A DNA stretch of 17,522 nt, from positions 1 to 17,522 of the forward strand of contig JBKQHM010000734.1 of assembly GCA_052148775.1 (NCBI GenBank), written 5' to 3'. Shown here one piece after another: positions 13,590-17,522 of the stretch. Both the position numbers and the translations under genes were made by a program. How positions within the stretch are numbered: the stretch's first letter is position 1; each line of letters begins with the position of its first letter. The DNA is from CAVZRC01 sp052148775. GTDB lineage: Bacteria > Planctomycetota > Planctomycetia > Isosphaerales > Isosphaeraceae. The notes beneath the pieces were generated by a model. The model did no database searches and was not told the DNA's origin. It was given only the letters and a program-made list of their open reading frames with translations.

Positions 13590-16424
13590 CTAATTGGCCC
13601 GGGTCGATCCGTATGGCTCTCGCGACCGGGAGTCGGACGCACGCCGGATCGAGGACGCGCGCCGCGTGATCTCGTCGCTCGGTTCGACCATCGCGGCGCG
13701 GATCGCGAGACGCCGCTGGGTCTCGTCATTCAGGCGCAACGCGACGTCGGCCAGGTTGAACCACCACGATCGTCGGATCATGTCGTTATCGGCCAGTTCG
13801 ATCGCCTGGCGGTATTCCTGCTCGGCCTCCTTCAAGCGCGAACCGAGTGCCAGCGCCTCGGCGCGTGCCGCCACGGCGCGGGAATCGGGACCCTCGCGCG
13901 TCGGCTGCGCCCCACCCTCGAGGATGAGCGCGAGGAGCGGCTTGGCCTCCTCGATCCGATTCCGCTCGCGGAGCATTCGGGCGGTCGCCAGCAACACCGT
14001 CGGGTTCTTGGGCAAGGCCATCGACCACTCGCGGAAGCTCCAATCCCGCTGGTCCATCTCCGCCACGATGTCGCGCACCGCGTCCTCGCCCGGGAGGAGA
14101 TAGCGTCGCGCGTTCTCATCATCGTCGTAACGAGGCGTGACGGTCCGCGAAAAGCCGCCGGTGGAGGCAGCCGACAGGGCCTGGCCATACAGCCGGATCG
14201 CGGCCTCCTTCTTGCCGGAATCCAGCAGACGCCGGGCGCTCCAGGCCAGGCTCACCGCGTCGCGACTCAGCCCCAAACTACGGACCGATTCCTTCTCGCC
14301 AGTGACGGTGGGCGACTCCAGCCTCGCCAGGGCCAACCTCGCCGTCGGGTTCAAGGGGGAGATCTGAAGCGAACGCTCGAGCATCGCCGAGACCCGGGAT
14401 CCGTCGCGTTTTCCGTCGTCCTCGGAGTCGTCGAGGAAGACGGCCCAGTGGGCGACGTGCTGGGATGTCGTCGTCAGCCATCGACCGTCGGGCTCGACGA
14501 CCCAATCCGGGAGCGGCCTGCGACGGGATGATGCGTCAGGCCTCAACAGTCGCTGCGTCACGAAGGCCGCCGAGGATGAGTCCATCGACCAGATCCAGGA
14601 CAACGCGCCCGCCCCCAGGCCGATGACGAGTACGGTCACGGCCAACGGAGGCCACGCGATCCAGACGGGGAGCAGCCACTGGCCGGGTTCGCAGGGAACC
14701 GTCGGCAAGGGCTGCTGGCCTTTGCGTGCACGCGAGACGGCCGGCATCGGACCCAGGCCGACCCCGTGGTTCGGCAGGATATCCTTCACCGAGGGCCAGA
14801 TCACCTCCTCTGGCGGCTGGGCCGTGCCCACTCGATTCGACTCCGAGCCCGAGGCGCGATCGCCGGGCCGTGTTCCGCGCGGCACCTTGCCACGTCGTTC
14901 GGAGCCGATGCGATCCCGGCCACCCCTCCGCTTCTTCGGCTCTCGCCCTGAGAGCCCGGAAGTCCCGCCGAATGGTTCCCAAACGGGCGAAACCGGCTTC
15001 ACGGCCCCGCCCCGGTGTTCTCTCAGGCTTTCTGACGGGTCTTCATCCGGCGTGGCAGCCCGTCGATCATCGCCCCTCCGCGATCGTCGGGATTCGGATT
15101 CGATCTCCTGACCCTCCACGCCCGGAGCAGGCCGATCGACGGCCGCGGGTTCGCGAGCGGGCATGACCTCGGGCGGTACAGGACACTCCTCTTCGACCGC
15201 CCCATGAGACCATGAGGTCGATGGTCCGGGATCGGAGTCCTGCTCCATCCTGCCCGATGACTCCTCGACGGGCGTGTCGTCCAGTTGCCGCTCATCCGAA
15301 CCTGATGGCCCTTCGGGTGCGAACGGATGAGCAACCGCGATGGATTCGAGACACTCGCCTGCGACACTCGGGGCCGAATCGCCGGTGCTGCCACACGGAA
15401 TGGGCGCGGGGGATGCGGCCTCGAGTCCATCGGCGTGCAACTCTTCGACCGATCCGCTCGGCCCGACGATATCGTCTCCATGATTCTCGGCCTCTGCCGT
15501 GGCTGCCCGTCGGTCGAGGCTGGGCGGCTCCGTCCGGGAGGGGGCCTGCACGACCCACGGCTCTGGTGCGAGCGGAGGTGAGTGCGAATGGCCCCGAGCG
15601 TCGGTCCATCCGGGCTCGAAGCGGTCGACGACAGGGATTGGTGAGGGCTTCAGGGCTGGATCGACCCGGGACGAGACCGCGGGAGGCTCGGTCTGTGGTG
15701 CCGTCCAACCCGGCTCAATCCGGGGTGTTCGGGGAGTCGGGATCGGGCGCGCGGCGGGATCGATCAGCGGCGTGGCCCCGGGCGGGGCGGGGCGGGCGAC
15801 GACCTCGGGCCGTTCCCTCGACGGCATGGGGTCGAACGTCGAAGGGTTCGGACCCCGCTTCCTCTCGACGCCAGTCTGGAATCCCTCCGCTCGCGACTTG
15901 AGATGGGCCTCAGCGGCTTTCCAGCGGGCCTCCCAGCGCGTTCGGTCGCGACTTACACGCGACACCGGCTCCGCCGGCTCCGGATCCGCCGCCGCGACGG
16001 AGGCGTTACGATCGTGTTCGTACTCGGGCCGCACCTCATCCTTGAGCGGGGATGGCGCTAGGGTGGGGGAAAGGCCCGGCGGCGGCGTGGCCGGGTAGAT
16101 GTCCCAGTCGGGTTCGACACCGAGGTCCTGCCTCAGGGTCAACCAGTGGGAACCAACCCGGAAGGGCACGCCGAACGGTAAAGGGCAGGGGCTCTTGATG
16201 GTCCGTCCATCCAGCTCGACGAGACCCTCGTCGCCGACCGGGCTGAGACTCCAGGTCCGTCCTCGCCGCGTGAGGCGGCAGGTCTCGGCGGCCAGCTCCT
16301 GGTCGGGTAGTCGCACTTCGCAGAACGCGGCCCGGCCGATCCGGACTGAAATCCAGGGCAGCTCCACGACGCGAATCGGCCCCGATTCACGATCCTGGAT
16401 GTGGAGACACGTGGATTCCGCCAT
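13590..16424 (-). CDS. FHA-like / disordered linker / TM / TPR protein
   Basis: This 944-residue protein has four parts. Residues 1-100 look like an FHA domain: ISVRIGRAAFCEVRLPD (25-41) matches the start of that fold, and LPFGVPFRVGSHWLTL (82-97) its last strands. However, the positions that bind phosphothreonine appear lost: where SRxH is expected there is AAET (45-48), and NG is replaced around 66-73. Residues 100-580 are Pro, Ser, Glu and Arg-rich and probably disordered, with EPGWT twice (237-241, 270-274). One membrane helix lies at 585-613. The C-terminal 330 residues carry TPR-like helices (about 676-702, 740-755, 807-835, 862-880 and 886-910), presumably periplasmic. I chose ATG 16424 rather than 16535: AAGGAGG lies about 13 bases upstream and the upstream gene ends at 16468. 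A scaffold or regulator of polymer assembly is a guess from context. Confidence 0.8.
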   Translation of the reverse strand: MAESTCLHIQDRESGPIRVVELPWISVRIGRAAFCEVRLPDQELAAETCRLTRRGRTWSLSPVGDEGLVELDGRTIKSPCPLPFGVPFRVGSHWLTLRQDLGVEPDWDIYPATPPPGLSPTLAPSPLKDEVRPEYEHDRNASVAAADPEPAEPVSRVSRDRTRWEARWKAAEAHLKSRAEGFQTGVERKRGPNPSTFDPMPSRERPEVVARPAPPGATPLIDPAARPIPTPRTPRIEPGWTAPQTEPPAVSSRVDPALKPSPIPVVDRFEPGWTDARGHSHSPPLAPEPWVVQAPSRTEPPSLDRRAATAEAENHGDDIVGPSGSVEELHADGLEAASPAPIPCGSTGDSAPSVAGECLESIAVAHPFAPEGPSGSDERQLDDTPVEESSGRMEQDSDPGPSTSWSHGAVEEECPVPPEVMPAREPAAVDRPAPGVEGQEIESESRRSRRGDDRRAATPDEDPSESLREHRGGAVKPVSPVWEPFGGTSGLSGREPKKRRGGRDRIGSERRGKVPRGTRPGDRASGSESNRVGTAQPPEEVIWPSVKDILPNHGVGLGPMPAVSRARKGQQPLPTVPCEPGQWLLPVWIAWPPLAVTVLVIGLGAGALSWIWSMDSSSAAFVTQRLLRPDASSRRRPLPDWVVEPDGRWLTTTSQHVAHWAVFLDDSEDDGKRDGSRVSAMLERSLQISPLNPTARLALARLESPTVTGEKESVRSLGLSRDAVSLAWSARRLLDSGKKEAAIRLYGQALSAASTGGFSRTVTPRYDDDENARRYLLPGEDAVRDIVAEMDQRDWSFREWSMALPKNPTVLLATARMLRERNRIEEAKPLLALILEGGAQPTREGPDSRAVAARAEALALGSRLKEAEQEYRQAIELADNDMIRRSWWFNLADVALRLNDETQRRLAIRAAMVEPSDEITRRASSIRRASDSRSREPYGSTRAN

Positions 16425-16467
16425 GATTGGATCGACTCCTCCTTGAGCCTCGAGTACCGGTGATCCC

Positions 16468-17522
16468 TCACCCTCGCTCGACGAACAGATCGGTGCCGCC
16501 GGCCAGCCACCGATTCCAGCTACCACCGAGTGCACTGGCCGAGATCGCCACCGCAGGCAGCTCGACCGTCCAGTGGAGCAGGGACCATAGACTAAACCCC
16601 ACGAAGGCCCCGATCAAGCCATGTGCGAGCGCCCGATCGGCGGTGCCGACCTTCTTCAGGCACGAAGGCAGCCGAACCGCCGACCAGAGGCCGGCGAGGA
16701 CCAGCAGCACCCATCCTGCCAACCCGGCCTCTACCCCGCATCTCAGCACGGTGCTCATGGTCATTCCAGCCGACGAATCCTGCGTCTGGAAGTAGGAGTG
16801 GATCGTGCGGAAGCTGCCGAACCCGGTCCCGATCGCGGGGAAGTCGCCCAGGATCGGCAGGCATTCGGCCCAGAATAGCCGCGTGGCGTCCCAGGATATC
16901 GGGGCGACCGGCGGCTGGCCTCTGAACAGCGTCGACCACACCGAGACCATCGTCGCCCCCAGGCCCAGCGAGACGAGCAGGAACATCGTCAGGCCGATCG
17001 TCGACCAGCGCCCTTCGGGCGTCGCGGCGCTCGGCAAGCCGACCAGGATGATCGCCGCGACGAACGGCAAGCAGAACCATGGTCCGGACATCATCCCGGC
17101 GAGGAAGGCACCCGCCGCGAGCAAGATCGTCAACAATACGGCAAGGCCCCCCAGTCCCGAGTGTCTCAGGCGCTCCCCCAGGCTCTCTCGGCTGCCGCGC
17201 GGCGCCAGCACGTGGAGCAAGATCGATAGGCCCAGGGGCAGGGCCATCGAGCCCATCGCGAGCAGCGCCCCGGGGCCCCCCATCAATGTCCCGAATAAGT
17301 AAGGCCGATCGGGAACCAGCGCAACCTTCTCGGGGGCGGACCGGGACAGCCGCGCGGGAGTCTCCAGCCGGCGCAAGGCGGCCGGTGCCGGCGACTCGAG
17401 CAGATCGTCGATCGTCGGTGCCCAGGCCGGGGCGCTACCGGGCAAGATGTAGCCGAAGAGTCCCTCGGCCCCCCCGCTGATCAGGACGACCCCTACCGCG
17501 GAGTTGAGGAGGAAGGCAGCGG
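16468..17522 (-). CDS. O-antigen ligase/polymerase-type membrane protein, C-terminal part
   Basis: The frame is open to the right window edge, so the N-terminus is missing; 350 residues are visible. It is a multi-pass membrane protein of the WaaL/Wzy_C superfamily, which transfers or joins undecaprenyl-linked glycans in the periplasm. Hydrophobic helices alternate with a soluble loop, and the loop contains FPAIGTGFGSFRTIHSYFQ, the G-x-G-x-G...H pattern typical of the family's catalytic loop. A TTG at 17445 is an apparent internal start only; the coding frame continues upstream as GLFGYILPGS. It ends 43 bases before the FHA-like gene. Together with the Wzy-like protein at 7791-9143, the cluster has two candidate glycan-joining enzymes. 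Whether this one is ligase or polymerase cannot be decided from the fragment. Confidence 0.82.
   Translation of the reverse strand, partial: AAFLLNSAVGVVLISGGAEGLFGYILPGSAPAWAPTIDDLLESPAPAALRRLETPARLSRSAPEKVALVPDRPYLFGTLMGGPGALLAMGSMALPLGLSILLHVLAPRGSRESLGERLRHSGLGGLAVLLTILLAAGAFLAGMMSGPWFCLPFVAAIILVGLPSAATPEGRWSTIGLTMFLLVSLGLGATMVSVWSTLFRGQPPVAPISWDATRLFWAECLPILGDFPAIGTGFGSFRTIHSYFQTQDSSAGMTMSTVLRCGVEAGLAGWVLLVLAGLWSAVRLPSCLKKVGTADRALAHGLIGAFVGFSLWSLLHWTVELPAVAISASALGGSWNRWLAGGTDLFVERG

Overview
The window is GC-rich and most likely comes from a planctomycete, probably of the Isosphaeraceae. That placement is an inference. It rests on a short N-terminal LEPR-XLL-like motif in a Ser/Thr/Pro-rich protein (996-2201), on an exosortase/EpsI pair embedded in a polysaccharide cluster, and on the base composition. 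No rRNA or tRNA gene is present to confirm it.

The left part (1-3864) is on the + strand. It holds the 3' end of an S1/P1-type zinc nuclease, a non-coding stretch with inverted repeats, a mucin-like low-complexity protein with a strong hairpin terminator behind it, and an OafA-type membrane acyltransferase with its own sigma70-like promoter and hairpin terminator. A short non-coding stretch with degenerate repeats (3865-4329) separates this from the rest.

The right part (4330-17522) is one run of ten genes on the - strand, transcribed towards the left. In transcription order: an O-antigen ligase/polymerase-type membrane protein (cut by the window edge), a large FHA-like/linker/TM/TPR protein, an exosortase, EpsI, GDP-mannose 4,6-dehydratase (gmd), a GT4 glycosyltransferase, a Wzy-like polymerase, two more GT4 enzymes, and a WaaE/KdtX-like GT2 enzyme. 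Most gaps are 4-70 bp and one pair overlaps, so the run is probably one operon or two, with the only larger gap (236 bp) upstream of the exosortase.

Together these genes look like an exosortase-linked exopolysaccharide cluster. Gmd supplies a GDP-6-deoxyhexose precursor, four glycosyltransferases build a repeat unit, the Wzy-like and ligase-like membrane proteins polymerise or transfer it, and exosortase/EpsI process exported proteins that may carry or accompany the polymer. The convergent acyltransferase could O-acylate the product. No initiating phosphosugar transferase, flippase, Wza/Wzc exporter or PEP-CTERM substrate is visible here. The least explained parts are the FHA-like protein, whose phosphothreonine-binding residues appear to be lost, and the LEPR-XLL-like mucin-type protein.
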